This document shows positions 17,441 through 27,154 of a stretch of 43,451 nt of DNA, piece after piece. The notes beneath the pieces were generated by a model. That model was not told the origin of the DNA, searched no databases, and saw only the letters and a program-made list of their open reading frames with translations. The position numbers were made by a program, and so were the translations under genes. The DNA is from Ligilactobacillus animalis KCTC 3501 = DSM 20602 (GTDB taxonomy: Bacteria > Bacillota > Bacilli > Lactobacillales > Lactobacillaceae). The stretch is taken from contig NZ_AYYW01000010.1 of NCBI RefSeq assembly GCF_001434535.1, forward strand, positions 1-43,451. Direction: 5' to 3'. The first letter of the stretch is position 1. Each line of letters opens with the position of its first letter.

Positions 17441-17458
17441 GTATTAATTACCCCTTTC

Positions 17459-18829
17459 TTAAAAAACATGCCGTAAAGCTTCACTGATCGTCTTAACGCC
17501 AACCACATCGATATTAGTTGGCAATTCCAGACCATTTAAATTATTTTGGGGAATAAAGACCCGTTTAAAGCCTAATTTAGCTGCTTCAGATATTCTTTGG
17601 TCGATCCGGGTCACCCGTCTGATCTCACCGGTCAAACCTAATTCACCGATAAAACAATCATCTGGTGCAGTTTGTTGGTCACGATAACTCGACACCAAAC
17701 TCATCGCGATAGCTAGATCGATCGCTGGTTCGTCTAATTTAACGCCCCCAGCTGCTTTCAAATAAGCATCTTGATTTTGTAAAAGTAGCCCCGCCCGCTT
17801 TTCGAGCACTGCCATGATCAACGAGACCCGATTATGATCTAAGCCCGTCGTTGTTCGCTTAGCATTGCCAAATGCAGTTGGGGTGACTAACGCTTGGATC
17901 TCCGCTAAGATCGGCCGTGTTCCTTCCATTGAGACCACGACCGCCGAACCAGTTGCGCCACTCAAGCGCTCTTCTAAAAAGATCTCGGATGGATTAGGTA
18001 CTTCAACTAGACCACCATCGCGCATCTCAAACACGCCGATCTCATTAGTCGAACCGAAACGATTTTTGACTGCCCGTAAGATCCGGTAAGTGCGATGCAT
18101 ATCGCCTTCAAAGTACAACACCGTATCGACCATATGCTCTAAGATCTTCGGTCCGGCGATCGCGCCACCCTTAGTCACGTGACCAACGATAAAGATCGTG
18201 ATCCCATTTGTCTTAGCAATTTGCATCAAAGCAGCGGTCACCTCGCGGATCTGCGCCACACTTCCGACTGCTGAAGTAACTTCTGGCATCTGCATCGTTT
18301 GCACCGAGTCGATGATGACATAGTCTGGTTTTAAGTCTTCGATATTTTGTAAGATACTTCCCATATCGGTCTCGGGGTAAAGGTAAAATTCACTACCTGA
18401 GACTCCCAAGCGTTGGGCACGCATCTTGATCTGGTTGGCACTTTCTTCACCCGAAACGTAGAGCAATTTCCCCCCTTGATCGGCTAAACTTCCCGAAACT
18501 TGTAAAAGTAACGTTGATTTACCGATCCCAGGGTCGCCCCCGATCAAGACCATTGAACCAGGAACGACACCGCCACCTAAAACACGATTCAATTCACCGT
18601 TTTTCGTATCAACTCTAGGTGTCTGTGAGATCTCGATCGTGTCGATCTTTTGTGGGGTATTCGTTGTTCCTGTCAAAGTAACGCGTGGGGCTGCTTTAAC
18701 GGTCGCACTTTTTTGTTCGACTTCTTCAACTAAAGTGTTCCATTCGCTACAGTTAGGACACCGCCCCAAATAGCGTGGTGATACATAGCCACAGTTTTGA
18801 CATACATATCTAGTTTTGACTTTTGCCAT
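17459..18829 (-). CDS. radA: DNA repair protein RadA
   Basis: A 456-residue RadA (Sms), a RecA-like branch-migration helicase in recombination and transformation. A zinc finger is formed by C10, C13, C24 and C27; Walker [11 protein letters not shown] is at 97-106; the KNRFG motif is present ([10 protein letters not shown]); the C-terminal Lon-protease-like domain starts near 345 and lacks the catalytic Ser as expected. It lies 76 nt after dut and 18 nt before yacL. Confidence 0.96.
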   Translation of the reverse strand: MAKVKTRYVCQNCGYVSPRYLGRCPNCSEWNTLVEEVEQKSATVKAAPRVTLTGTTNTPQKIDTIEISQTPRVDTKNGELNRVLGGGVVPGSMVLIGGDPGIGKSTLLLQVSGSLADQGGKLLYVSGEESANQIKMRAQRLGVSGSEFYLYPETDMGSILQNIEDLKPDYVIIDSVQTMQMPEVTSAVGSVAQIREVTAALMQIAKTNGITIFIVGHVTKGGAIAGPKILEHMVDTVLYFEGDMHRTYRILRAVKNRFGSTNEIGVFEMRDGGLVEVPNPSEIFLEERLSGATGSAVVVSMEGTRPILAEIQALVTPTAFGNAKRTTTGLDHNRVSLIMAVLEKRAGLLLQNQDAYLKAAGGVKLDEPAIDLAIAMSLVSSYRDQQTAPDDCFIGELGLTGEIRRVTRIDQRISEAAKLGFKRVFIPQNNLNGLELPTNIDVVGVKTISEALRHVF

Positions 18830-18904
18830 AATTGCCCCCCTCTACTTATAAAATATTAGTATACCCGAAAATCATTAAAAAAATTATAAGATATCTTTAA
18901 ATTC

Positions 18905-19441
18905 CTAACGTCCTGATGAACCAAAACCGCCAGTTCTCTTAGCTAAAGGCGCTGCTTCATCATCAGCCAAAAGATACGGTAAAAAGATGCCTTGGCCTAA
19001 TCTTTCGCCCTTTTTGATCACTTTGTCCGTCAGCCCAAAATTGACCAATTGGAAAAAGATCTCGCCTTCATTGTTATCATTTCCATAATAATCAGCATCA
19101 ACGATCCCGACTCCATTTGGCAAGATCAAACCGTGTTTTAATGGATTGCTGGAGCGGTTGGCCAACATCAAGAACTCATCTGGTTGCATATAAGCCTTGA
19201 TCCCAGTCGGCACAAGGTATGGCTTTAAGACCTTATTAGCGGCTACTAGATCTTCTTTTGTGTACTCTTTTTGTTTGCGTAACGCATGTAAGACCTTCAA
19301 AAAGTTGCGTTTCCAAATACTTGGTAAGACAAAATCTTTAGCTGCACAAAAATCATAGCCCGCTGCATTTTGAGTTGCTCTAACTGGCAACGTCAGATCT
19401 TCACCTTCATATTTTGAAACGATTTCAAATCCTCTTTTCAT
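18905..19441 (-). CDS. dut: dUTP diphosphatase
   Basis: A trimeric dUTPase (178 aa) that hydrolyses dUTP to dUMP, keeping uracil out of DNA. Motif 1 is AGYDFCAA, motif 2 NRSSNPLKHG, motif 3 NGVGIVDADYYG, and motif 5 the C-terminal RTGGFGSSGR that closes over the active site. It is about 30 residues longer than the usual form because of a lysine-rich insert (residues 42-74) between motif 1 and the VPTGIKA strand. The insert may be a lineage trait. First gene of the dut-radA run. Confidence 0.93.
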   Translation of the reverse strand: MKRGFEIVSKYEGEDLTLPVRATQNAAGYDFCAAKDFVLPSIWKRNFLKVLHALRKQKEYTKEDLVAANKVLKPYLVPTGIKAYMQPDEFLMLANRSSNPLKHGLILPNGVGIVDADYYGNDNNEGEIFFQLVNFGLTDKVIKKGERLGQGIFLPYLLADDEAAPLAKRTGGFGSSGR

Positions 19442-19577
19442 TTCTCAAACCCCATTCATTTTAGTAGTTGTCAGCACTATATTTATGATACCATTAATTT
19501 TGAAGGCAAACAGCATTTCACATTATTTAATGTTATGTTTTTTACCGCTGATAATTATTTAATTTGGGGTGATAGAT

Positions 19578-19865
19578 ATGGATTTCATCTGGCAAGACGA
19601 CCAACTAATTTGTCAAAACGAGCAGCAAGAAATGCTCGGTAACATTGGCTTTAAAATGATCAACAATGACCAAACTTATGTTATCGAACGTACTTTTGTC
19701 GCTGAACAAGCACGCGGCCAAGGACTTGCAGAAAAGATGACCGTCTTCTTTTTAGAGCACGCAAAGGTGCAAAACAAGACGATCCTACCTTTATGCTCTT
19801 ACACGCAAAAATATTTTGCAGCTAATCCTGAACTTGAACACTTATTATTCAAGCAAAATAAATAA
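19578..19865 (+). CDS. small GNAT-family N-acetyltransferase
   Basis: A 95-residue, single-domain GNAT-like protein of the YidJ/GNAT-like type. It shows the acetyl-CoA loop EQARGQGLAEKM, followed by FFLEHAKVQNKTILPLCSYTQKYFAANPEL, a pattern common in these short proteins. The substrate is unknown. I take the ATG at 19578, which is preceded by GGGGTGAT, rather than the in-frame GTG at 19569, which lies in that ribosome binding site. It is 24 nt upstream of rpiA and probably cotranscribed with it. Confidence 0.8.
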   Translation: MDFIWQDDQLICQNEQQEMLGNIGFKMINNDQTYVIERTFVAEQARGQGLAEKMTVFFLEHAKVQNKTILPLCSYTQKYFAANPELEHLLFKQNK

Positions 19866-19889
19866 GTTAAATCTGAAAGGGTCTTTTAC

Positions 19890-20576
19890 ATGAATCAAAA
19901 TGAACTAAAACGTCTGGTAGGCGAAAAATCAGTTGAATGGGTCAAAAATGGCATGATCGTCGGCTTAGGTACCGGCTCGACCGTCCGCTACATGGTCGAT
20001 GCTTTGGGACGCCGGATCGCAGAAGAAGATCTTCAAATAACTGGCGTGACGACCTCAAGTGTTACGGCTAAGCAAGCAGAATCCTTAGGCATCCCTTTGA
20101 TCTCAGTCGATGAAGCTGACCATATCGATATCGTGATCGATGGTGCCGATGAGATCTCAAGCGATTTCCAAGGTATCAAAGGCGGTGGCGCTGCCCTTTT
20201 GTTTGAAAAGATCGTGGCGGTCAACTCCACTAAAGTCCTTTGGATCGTGGATGAAAGCAAGATGGTCGATAAATTAGGGGCTTTCCCATTACCAGTTGAG
20301 GTCATCCCATATGGCAGCCAAAAATTATTCGACCGTTTTGCGGCTAAAGGCTTGAACCCGACTTTCCGCAAACAAGAAAACGGCAGCCTCTTATTGACCG
20401 ACTCCGATAATTACATCATCGACTTACATCTCGAACAGATCGATGATCCACACGCTTTAGCCGAATATCTCATCCACCAAGTCGGGGTCGTTGAACACGG
20501 TCTTTTCTTAGACATGGTAAATGACGTGATCGTCGGCAAACAAGTTGGTCCTGTGGTCTTACATGCTCGTGACTAG
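19890..20576 (+). CDS. rpiA: ribose-5-phosphate isomerase A
   Basis: A 228-residue RpiA that interconverts ribose 5-phosphate and ribulose 5-phosphate in the pentose phosphate pathway. Signature segments are [27 protein letters not shown], the [11 protein letters not shown] loop and [12 protein letters not shown]. The length is normal. The ATG at 19890 follows GAAAGGGTC, and a terminator follows at 20586. Confidence 0.95.
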   Translation: MNQNELKRLVGEKSVEWVKNGMIVGLGTGSTVRYMVDALGRRIAEEDLQITGVTTSSVTAKQAESLGIPLISVDEADHIDIVIDGADEISSDFQGIKGGGAALLFEKIVAVNSTKVLWIVDESKMVDKLGAFPLPVEVIPYGSQKLFDRFAAKGLNPTFRKQENGSLLLTDSDNYIIDLHLEQIDDPHALAEYLIHQVGVVEHGLFLDMVNDVIVGKQVGPVVLHARD

Positions 20577-20585
20577 TACATTTTA

Positions 20586-20618
20586 CAAAAAGAAGCACAT
20601 TTTTGGTGCTTCTTTTTG
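20586..20618 (+). terminator. rpiA terminator
   Basis: AAAAAGAAGCAC/GTGCTTCTTTTT hairpin with a short T-rich loop, starting 10 bases after the rpiA stop. Confidence 0.85.
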
Positions 20619-20701
20619 TGATTCAGTTAAAACTTGTAACTTTTATCACCATAGACTAATATTAAAAACTTTAGATTTAATAATTTAAAACTAATTACTT
20701 G

Positions 20702-20730
20702 TTTACTTATAGCTAAAAGAGGACTACACT
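20702..20730 (+). promoter_or_regulatory. candidate pepC promoter
   Basis: TTTACT and TACACT are 17 nt apart, 33 nt upstream of the pepC start. The match to consensus is moderate. Confidence 0.4.
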
Positions 20731-20762
20731 ATTAGTAGTTCATTAAAGGGGGATGATTTCCA

Positions 20763-22097
20763 GTGACTAAATCAATCAGCACTGCGCAACTTAAAAATTT
20801 TAAGAATTTACTTGAAAAACGTAATGATCACCGTGTTCTTGAACGGACTGTAACACAAAACGGGATCTTAGCTTCCAGCCGTGACTACCGGGCAGAAGTG
20901 AACACCACACCTGTTTTCTCGATCGATCTTGATACAGGTAAGGTCGCTAATCAGAAACAATCCGGTCGTTGCTGGATGTTTGCTGCCTTGAATACTTTGC
21001 GTCATGACCTACGCAATCGCTTGAATCTACCAGATGATTTTGAATTATCGCAAAACTTTACATTCTTCTGGGATAAACTTGAAAAAGCGAATTATTTCTA
21101 TGAAAACATCTTAAAAACAGCCGGTTTCCCAACCTCTGACCGCAAAGTTGCGTGGTTGTTATCAATGCCACAACAAGACGGTGGTCAATGGGACATGATC
21201 ATGGGCTTGATCGAAAAATACGGCGTTGTGCCAAAGTCTGCGATGCCAGAGACCCACAACTCCTCAGCTTCACGTGAATTCAACTCACTTTTGAACCTTA
21301 AATTGCGTAAAGATGCCGTCTTATTGCGTGAATTGGTTCAAAACAAAGCAATTGAAGCTCAGATCGAAACAGAAAAAGAAAAAATGTTAGCTGAAGTTTA
21401 CCGTATGGCAGCTTACAGCTTTGGTGAACCACCGGCAACATTTGATTTTGAATATCGTGATAAAGATAACAACTATCACCTTGATCGTAACTTGACGCCA
21501 AAAGAATTCTTCGATAAATATCTCGGTTGGGAAACCAAAGATTACATCTCAGTGATCAACGGACCAACAGATGACAAGCCATTCAACCACATGTACACCG
21601 TTGATATGTTAGGTAACGTCGTCGGTGGGCGTGAAGTCCGGCACTTAAACGTTGACATGGATACCTTCAAAAAATTAGCTATCAAGCAATTGGAATCAGG
21701 CGAAAGTGTTTGGTTCGGTTGTGATGTCGGCAAATCTTCTGACCGCAAACAAGGGATCATGGATACTGAACTCTATCACCGCGATCAACTTTTTGATGTC
21801 GATCTGGCAATGTCAAAAGCAGAACGCTTAGATTACGGCGAAAGCTTGATGACCCATGCCATGGTCTTGACTGGCGTTGATCTCGTTGATGGTCAACCTA
21901 AGAAATGGAAAGTTGAAAACTCTTGGGGCGATAAAGTCGGGACAAAGGGCTTCTTTGTCATGACAGATGACTGGATGGATGAATATTGCTACCAGATCGT
22001 TATCAACAAGAACTTCTTACCTGATGAATTAAAAGAAGTTCTAAAAGAAGAACCTAAAGTCTTAGCACCTTGGGATCCTATGGGTTCATTAGCTTAA
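20763..22097 (+). CDS. pepC: aminopeptidase C (bleomycin hydrolase family C1)
   Basis: A 444-residue cytoplasmic cysteine aminopeptidase of the papain clan, part of the peptide-degrading system of lactic acid bacteria. Catalytic Cys70 lies in KQSGRCWMFAALN; the catalytic His is in THAMVLTGVD and the Asn in VENSWGDKVG. The C-terminus (DPMGSLA) lies in the hexamer's active-site channel and trims the enzyme to aminopeptidase action in the family. The start is GTG at 20763, preceded by AAAGGGGGATG. It is monocistronic. Confidence 0.95.
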   Translation: MTKSISTAQLKNFKNLLEKRNDHRVLERTVTQNGILASSRDYRAEVNTTPVFSIDLDTGKVANQKQSGRCWMFAALNTLRHDLRNRLNLPDDFELSQNFTFFWDKLEKANYFYENILKTAGFPTSDRKVAWLLSMPQQDGGQWDMIMGLIEKYGVVPKSAMPETHNSSASREFNSLLNLKLRKDAVLLRELVQNKAIEAQIETEKEKMLAEVYRMAAYSFGEPPATFDFEYRDKDNNYHLDRNLTPKEFFDKYLGWETKDYISVINGPTDDKPFNHMYTVDMLGNVVGGREVRHLNVDMDTFKKLAIKQLESGESVWFGCDVGKSSDRKQGIMDTELYHRDQLFDVDLAMSKAERLDYGESLMTHAMVLTGVDLVDGQPKKWKVENSWGDKVGTKGFFVMTDDWMDEYCYQIVINKNFLPDELKEVLKEEPKVLAPWDPMGSLA

Positions 22098-22103
22098 TGA
22101 TAT

Positions 22104-22152
22104 AAAAAGATCTCACTGAAGTTTTGAGTATAACTTCAGTGAGATCTTTTTT
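22104..22152. terminator. bidirectional terminator, pepC / phosphoglycerate mutase
   Basis: AAAAAGATCTCACTGAAGTT pairs with its complement across an 8-nt loop and ends in six T. It lies between two convergent genes and overlaps the stop of the minus-strand one. Confidence 0.9.
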
Positions 22153-22822
22153 ATAATGTCGTTTTAGAGATGATCTGTAATTTCTCGTCTAATTCATAGA
22201 TGATCGGCGCTGCATTAGCAACTTCGACCCCATCGATCCCTGTATCAGAGATCGCTTCTAGGTATTTGATCAACGCCCGTAAAGTACTACCATGAGCCAC
22301 GATCAATTGATCTTTTCCTTGCAGCACTCGCGGAGCAATATGGTCGACCCAGTAAGGGATGATCCGGGCTGAAGCTTGTTTTAAGCTCTCAGCACGGGGG
22401 ACGATCGTTTTAGGATACCTTTGATAACGGCGATCGCTTTGTGGTTTTTCCAACAAAGGCGGGACAGCATCAAATGAGCGACGCCACAAAGCAACTTGCT
22501 TTTTACCATAAAGTTTACGGGTATAGTCTTTATTCAGGCCCCGCAATGCGCCATAATGTCGTTCATTTAAACGCCAAGTTTTGGTGAGTGGTAAATAATT
22601 TTGCCCTAACTCAGCTAACACGATATCGGCTGTTTTGATCGCACGTTGCAAAACTGATGTATGTACGTGCTCAAACACGATCCCCGTTTGGCGTAATTTT
22701 TCCCCAGCTATTTTAGCTTCTCTGATACCTTGGGCTGTCAAAGGTGAATCCGACCAGCCCGTATATTCGTTTTCTTGATTAGCTAAACTTTGCCCATGCC
22801 GGATCAATACTAACTTTGTCAT
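22151..22822 (-). CDS. phosphoglycerate mutase homologue (histidine phosphatase family)
   Basis: A 223-residue histidine phosphatase-family protein. The phosphorylated His9 is in [25 protein letters not shown] is characteristic of 2,3-bisphosphoglycerate-dependent mutases, and [15 protein letters not shown] holds the second His. It departs from typical GpmA in replacing the usual IPTG(V/I)PLVYE end with [10 protein letters not shown] and in having Ser in AHGS. It could be a divergent gpmA or a paralogue with another phosphate substrate. I use the ATG at 22822 after GGAAAGGAAAC; an upstream in-frame TTG lies in the leader. Confidence 0.75.
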   Translation of the reverse strand: MTKLVLIRHGQSLANQENEYTGWSDSPLTAQGIREAKIAGEKLRQTGIVFEHVHTSVLQRAIKTADIVLAELGQNYLPLTKTWRLNERHYGALRGLNKDYTRKLYGKKQVALWRRSFDAVPPLLEKPQSDRRYQRYPKTIVPRAESLKQASARIIPYWVDHIAPRVLQGKDQLIVAHGSTLRALIKYLEAISDTGIDGVEVANAAPIIYELDEKLQIISKTTL

Positions 22823-22866
22823 CCGTCGTTTCCTTTCCAATTGATCTTACTTCTACTACTATAACG

Positions 22867-22905
22867 AAAAAAGAAGCGTCAAAAAAGGTCTGTCGCTTCT
22901 TTTTT
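22867..22905 (-). terminator. terminator of the ThrE-type exporter gene
   Basis: AAAAAAGAAGCG/CGCTTCTTTTTT with a 15-nt loop lies right after the exporter's stop. The A and T tracts suit either strand. Confidence 0.8.
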
Positions 22906-22914
22906 ATTAAAATA

Positions 22915-24285
22915 TCAATCACTATACCGCCATTTTGGATCCGTCAAGATCCGAGCTGCAATCAAGCCCAATGGTAAAGCCAAGACGATCAAGGTCGCTT
23001 GGGTCAACCAATATGCCCCCACACTGATCGAATTTAAGCCGATGTTGTACACCGCTCGATACATATAGAGCCCCGGGACCATGATCACGATCGCAGGTAC
23101 TGTCAAAGAAATGCGAGGGTAACCAGCTTTTTTACCTAAGATCGAAGCTAACAAGCCCGCCAGCAAGGCTCCAGCAAAAGCAGCCGCTGCAGGCGGAACA
23201 TTGGTAAAATCGACCAATTCCAAACGTAACGTATTCGCCAAGGCCCCGATGATCCCCGCAGTCGAAGCTAGTTTAGGTGAACTATTGAACATCAGAGAAA
23301 AGCCAAAGACCCCACAAAAACTAGCCGGTAGTCTTAACGCTAGCAACTGCCAAGAAGTGAGTTGCAAGGGAATGAAATCTTCAGGCTTAAAGTTGATGCT
23401 CATCGCAGTCAGCCAACCGACCATCGTAGCAACGATAATGATCGTCAAAGCATGTGCCATGCGTTCCAAGCCTGAACGCATATCAAGTTTAGCGATGTCT
23501 AGCCCACTCGTGATAAATGGAAAGCCTGGGATCACAAACAACATTGCCCCAATATAGCCCGCTTCGTGGCGACTAGAAACCGAAAATAGTGCTTCGATCC
23601 CCCGAAAAGAGACCATGTACATCAAACAGGCCACTGCCACACTGACAAAGATCCCCGCAAATAAAGTGATCTTGTGCTGATTCATTTTAGCACGCACATA
23701 ATTACCAAAGCCCGCCCCGATAAAGGCACAGATCATTTCGATCAGACCACCACCAAGCAAAAAGACAAAGGCACCGCAGGCAAGAGCGGCTGCTAGACCT
23801 AAAACAGGTGGTTTATATAGGCCTGATTTAGCCCGGATCTGATCGATCAAATAATGGATATCTGAGATCGTCATCTGCCGACCGTGGCGTTCGAATTCTC
23901 GCACGAACCACTCAAGATCAGTCAACTTACTCGTATTGACCCCTGAAGTCGCTAGTGCCAAAGTTTGAGTGTAACTCTCATCGAGTTCGACACAGGTGTA
24001 TTCGATCGAGACTAACCCCACATCAGCCGTACAGGTCAACCCTAGAACGCGGGCAATACTATTCATTGAATTTCTAACGCGCCAGGCCCCAGTTCCACAG
24101 GCGAGCATCAAGATCCCGATCCGTCCAACGATCGCAGCTCTCTCCTTTAAACTTGCATCAATTGCCAATTCATCGCCGGCATCTCCGATGAATTCGTCCC
24201 ATCGGATAGTCATATGGTGATGCTTGGATAATGGCGCACGTTTTCTTTTAGTAGCCTTCTTACTAAAATTTTTCTGCTGTTCCAT
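22915..24285 (-). CDS. threonine/serine exporter family protein (ThrE)
   Basis: A 456-residue membrane protein uniting both ThrE halves (the YjjP-like DUF1212 and the YjjB-like DUF3815) in one chain. An N-terminal cytoplasmic region (residues 1-160) is followed by about ten membrane helices, with the break near GMEALF-like RGIEALFSVSSRHEAG between the two halves. Export of threonine, serine or dicarboxylates is known for the family; the substrate here is not shown. The ATG at 24285 follows GGAGGATAAA; the upstream in-frame TTG overlaps that site. Confidence 0.85.
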   Translation of the reverse strand: MEQQKNFSKKATKRKRAPLSKHHHMTIRWDEFIGDAGDELAIDASLKERAAIVGRIGILMLACGTGAWRVRNSMNSIARVLGLTCTADVGLVSIEYTCVELDESYTQTLALATSGVNTSKLTDLEWFVREFERHGRQMTISDIHYLIDQIRAKSGLYKPPVLGLAAALACGAFVFLLGGGLIEMICAFIGAGFGNYVRAKMNQHKITLFAGIFVSVAVACLMYMVSFRGIEALFSVSSRHEAGYIGAMLFVIPGFPFITSGLDIAKLDMRSGLERMAHALTIIIVATMVGWLTAMSINFKPEDFIPLQLTSWQLLALRLPASFCGVFGFSLMFNSSPKLASTAGIIGALANTLRLELVDFTNVPPAAAAFAGALLAGLLASILGKKAGYPRISLTVPAIVIMVPGLYMYRAVYNIGLNSISVGAYWLTQATLIVLALPLGLIAARILTDPKWRYSD

Positions 24286-24472
24286 TTTATCCTCCAAACT
24301 ATCAATGTAAATTACCGTTTTATTTTCACGGTTTTGTAAACAATATGTAACATTACCGATTATAGCACAAAATCCCTTTATTTTCGGGCTTTTTACGAAA
24401 AGAAATATTTGACTTAAATCTTAATTTAAATTAAAATTCCTTCCTAAACCTTATATTTTATGTCCAAACGTG

Positions 24473-24478
24473 TATAAT
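24473..24478 (+). promoter_or_regulatory. -10 of the LCP gene
   Basis: TATAAT lies 38 nt upstream of the LCP start codon. The -35 region (CTTATA) is poor. Confidence 0.35.
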
Positions 24479-24515
24479 TCAATTGAGAGAGCATAAAAAA
24501 TAAGGAGCACCATAT

Positions 24516-25643
24516 ATGAATAATGAAATTGAACCGCGATCGAGAAAAAGTTCGTCCTCGCATGTCAAAAAGCGTGATCCCAAATTACGCAAACGGATCT
24601 GTTGGACTTTACTGGCATTGACCTTGATCGTTTTTTGGGGAGCTGGAACTTACATATATCACATTCTAAATTCAGCTAAAGATACGTTAGACAAGACCTA
24701 CAACGGTTCAAATGTAACTAAGAGTCGCGATGTTTCCTCTGTCCTAAAAGACAAGCGTCCGATCTCAATCTTACTACTTGGGACCGATACAGGTGATCTC
24801 GGGCGCGATGACACCGGGCGAACCGATACGATCATTGTCGCTACTCTAAATCCCGAAACTAAGACGACTACTTTAACAAGTATCCCCCGCGATACTAAAG
24901 TCAGAGTCCCAGATTCGATCAATTCATATGATAAAGTCAACTCAGCCTACACGATCGGTGGGGTCTCAACTGCGATCGAAACGATCCAAGATACTCTTGA
25001 TATTCCGATCGATTACTACGTGTTAGTCAATATGCGCGGGTTGACGCAGATCGTTGATGCTGTGGGTGGGATCACGATCAAACCACTACTTACTTTCAAG
25101 TATGAAGATGCTGACGTAACTAAGGGCAAAACAGTAACGATGAATGGGAAACAAGCTTTGGCTTACTCACGAATGCGTTACGATGATCCGGAAGGTGACT
25201 ACGGTCGACAAAAACGGCAAAAGCAAGTTATCGAAGCCATCGTTAATAAATCACTTTCTGTTTCGGCGGTTTCTAACTATCAAAAATTACTTAAATCGAT
25301 CGGAAGCAACATGCAGACCGATCTAACTTATGGCGATATGATCACGATCGCAACTAGCTACAAAGACGCTGGTCAAACGATCGAATCTAACGTGCTACAG
25401 GGACAAGATACTATGCTAGATGGACTTTCATACCAAGTCGCATCTGCTTCTGAAAAGAAAAAAGTCTCGGATGCGATCCGTAAACAACTTGGCTTAGATG
25501 CTTCGAAGAAGAGCTTTGACGATGAAACGTCTCTCACTAATTCGACTGGTGGTTCTACCTATCAGACCACTGATGATCCAACGACTTACACCAATGACTA
25601 TGGCAACACTTCTTCTGATTACACTGGAAATTATGCTTACTAA
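24516..25643 (+). CDS. LytR-CpsA-Psr (LCP) family cell-wall ligase
   Basis: A 375-residue LCP protein. LCP enzymes transfer teichoic acid or capsule polymers from undecaprenyl carriers to peptidoglycan outside the membrane. A basic cytoplasmic tail (RKSSSSHVKKRDPKLRKR) precedes one membrane helix (29-52). The LCP domain has LLLGTDTG, GRTDTIIVATLNP, TSIPRDTKV and the YSRMRYDDPEGDYGRQKRQ motif with the conserved Arg residues. The C-terminal tail (330-375) is low-complexity Ser/Thr/Tyr. The ATG follows AAGGAGCACC. A terminator closes the gene. Confidence 0.93.
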   Translation: MNNEIEPRSRKSSSSHVKKRDPKLRKRICWTLLALTLIVFWGAGTYIYHILNSAKDTLDKTYNGSNVTKSRDVSSVLKDKRPISILLLGTDTGDLGRDDTGRTDTIIVATLNPETKTTTLTSIPRDTKVRVPDSINSYDKVNSAYTIGGVSTAIETIQDTLDIPIDYYVLVNMRGLTQIVDAVGGITIKPLLTFKYEDADVTKGKTVTMNGKQALAYSRMRYDDPEGDYGRQKRQKQVIEAIVNKSLSVSAVSNYQKLLKSIGSNMQTDLTYGDMITIATSYKDAGQTIESNVLQGQDTMLDGLSYQVASASEKKKVSDAIRKQLGLDASKKSFDDETSLTNSTGGSTYQTTDDPTTYTNDYGNTSSDYTGNYAY

Positions 25644-25653
25644 TTAATATCTT

Positions 25654-25689
25654 AAAGACACGCTCCAATAATTTGGGACGTGTCTTTTT
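25654..25689 (+). terminator. LCP gene terminator
   Basis: AAAGACACG...CGTGTCTTTTT with an inner CCAA/TTGG pair, starting 10 bases after the stop codon. Confidence 0.85.
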
Positions 25690-25690
25690 G

Positions 25691-25830
25691 TGTATGCTCA
25701 TAAACGCTAGATGGTTGCATTTACAAGTGTTTATGAGAGTTCTCAAGGGAGGGGTTAGTCTTTCGTTTATTATAGCTGCAAGACGTATTTGGGCACCTTT
25801 TACTTATCTACGCTATATTTTCAGCATACA
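25691..25830. other. 140-nt closed region, possible small RNA
   Basis: The region is bounded by TGTATGCT and AGCATACA, an 8-bp terminal inverted repeat, and lies between two terminators. Inside, CTCATAAACGCT pairs with AGTGTTTATGAG (12 bp, one wobble). On the minus strand a TATAAT sits mid-way and a C-rich ACCCCTCCC follows. No convincing ORF or family match; an RNA gene is only one possibility. Confidence 0.3.
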
Positions 25831-25876
25831 AAAAAGCTCATTGAAAATGAACTTGTCATTTTCAATGAGCTTTTGA
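25831..25876 (-). terminator. terminator of the CHAP hydrolase gene
   Basis: AGCTCATTGAAAATGA pairs with its complement across a 5-nt loop, followed by T tracts on the minus strand. The gene's stop codon is 10 bases away. Confidence 0.85.
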
Positions 25877-25885
25877 AAACTTATC

Positions 25886-27118
25886 TTAACGGTGGATGTA
25901 GATATAGCTACCTGCACCAGAGATAGTTTGTGTGTTAGGACCAGCTGGATTGCTGAAGCCCATACCGCCTTGGCTGATCGTTACAGAGTTGCCGTTAACA
26001 GATTCAACGTAAGCAACGTGTCCGTAAGCACCATCAGCTGTCCATTGACCACCAACGGATTGGCCTGGTAAGAAGACGATGATCGAACCAGCAGCTGGTG
26101 AATGGTCTACTCTAAAGCCAGCAGCTGCTGCAGATGAACCCCATTGGCCACCATTGCCCCAGTTATTGCCAGCCCAAGGAGCAACTTGTTTTACGTACCA
26201 TGTACATTGACCCCATGGATATGTGTTACCAGCTACGATACCATGTGTACTACCATCACCTTGGCTGATGCTACCAGCGTTAGAACTTGTAGCTTCTGGT
26301 GTTGCTTTAGTTTCAGTAGCTTTGTTATCGTTGTTGTTTGACTTGTTGTCATCTTTCTTAGCGTCAGCAACTTGTGCAGTTGCGTTTGCTTTATCTTGAG
26401 CAAGTTTAACTGTATTTGCAGCTTCTTCATATTGAGATTGTAAAGCAACTAAAGTAGCTTTGTTATCTTCGATCTTCTTGTTCAAGTCAGCTTGTTGTTG
26501 ATCAGATTTTTCTTTCATTGATTTCAAATCATTTTGTTTTGTTTCAAGTTCAGATTTATCTGATTGCAAGTTAGCCTTTGTCTTTTCTTGTTCATTCAAT
26601 AATGCTGTGTATTGATCTTTTGCTTCTTTAACATCGTTCAAAGCTTCTTTGTTAGCTTTGTTCAACTTGTTAACTGCAAAAGTACGTGAAACTAAGTCAG
26701 AGAAGTCTTCTGAGTTGATCACGAAATCAAGGTAGATGTTACCACTAACTGTATCGCCAGATTTCTTTTGTAAAGCAACTAATTGGCCTTTAAGTGCTTC
26801 TGTACGTTTTTCAACTTCGACCTTAGCACCTTCAATCTGACCATTTAACTGGTTGATCTTTTCATTTGATTGGTCGATATCAGTCTTTAATTTTTCGATC
26901 TTTTCAGTGTTATCTGAAATTTGTTCTTGTAACTTAATGTTGTCAGCATTTGCTGATGCAATATCTTTTAATAATTTATCTGTTTCGCTCTTATTAGTAT
27001 TGATCGCATTTTGAGTATCAGATACAGTATCTGCACTCACTGCTGTTGTTGTGTTTAAAACAGACACAGCCAACATACTAAGTGCGACTGTACTTGTGAT
27101 TACTTTCTTTAAAAACAT
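25886..27118 (-). CDS. secreted CHAP-domain peptidoglycan hydrolase (PcsB-like)
   Basis: A 410-residue exported hydrolase. A signal peptide (1-29, cleavage near AVSA-D) precedes a long coiled coil (about 35-250, KIEKLKTDIDQSNEKINQL and similar), a low-complexity Lys/Asn/Thr linker (250-290) and a CHAP domain (290-410). Catalytic Cys305 is in YPWGQCTWYVK and His367 in YGHVAYVE. This plan matches PcsB, SagA and Usp45-like division-associated enzymes. Expression is probably WalR-dependent because a WalR-like box lies upstream. Monocistronic. Confidence 0.92.
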   Translation of the reverse strand: MFLKKVITSTVALSMLAVSVLNTTTAVSADTVSDTQNAINTNKSETDKLLKDIASANADNIKLQEQISDNTEKIEKLKTDIDQSNEKINQLNGQIEGAKVEVEKRTEALKGQLVALQKKSGDTVSGNIYLDFVINSEDFSDLVSRTFAVNKLNKANKEALNDVKEAKDQYTALLNEQEKTKANLQSDKSELETKQNDLKSMKEKSDQQQADLNKKIEDNKATLVALQSQYEEAANTVKLAQDKANATAQVADAKKDDNKSNNNDNKATETKATPEATSSNAGSISQGDGSTHGIVAGNTYPWGQCTWYVKQVAPWAGNNWGNGGQWGSSAAAAGFRVDHSPAAGSIIVFLPGQSVGGQWTADGAYGHVAYVESVNGNSVTISQGGMGFSNPAGPNTQTISGAGSYIYIHR

Positions 27119-27154
27119 AATTTTGGATACCTCATCGATTTATTTACTTTTCAT

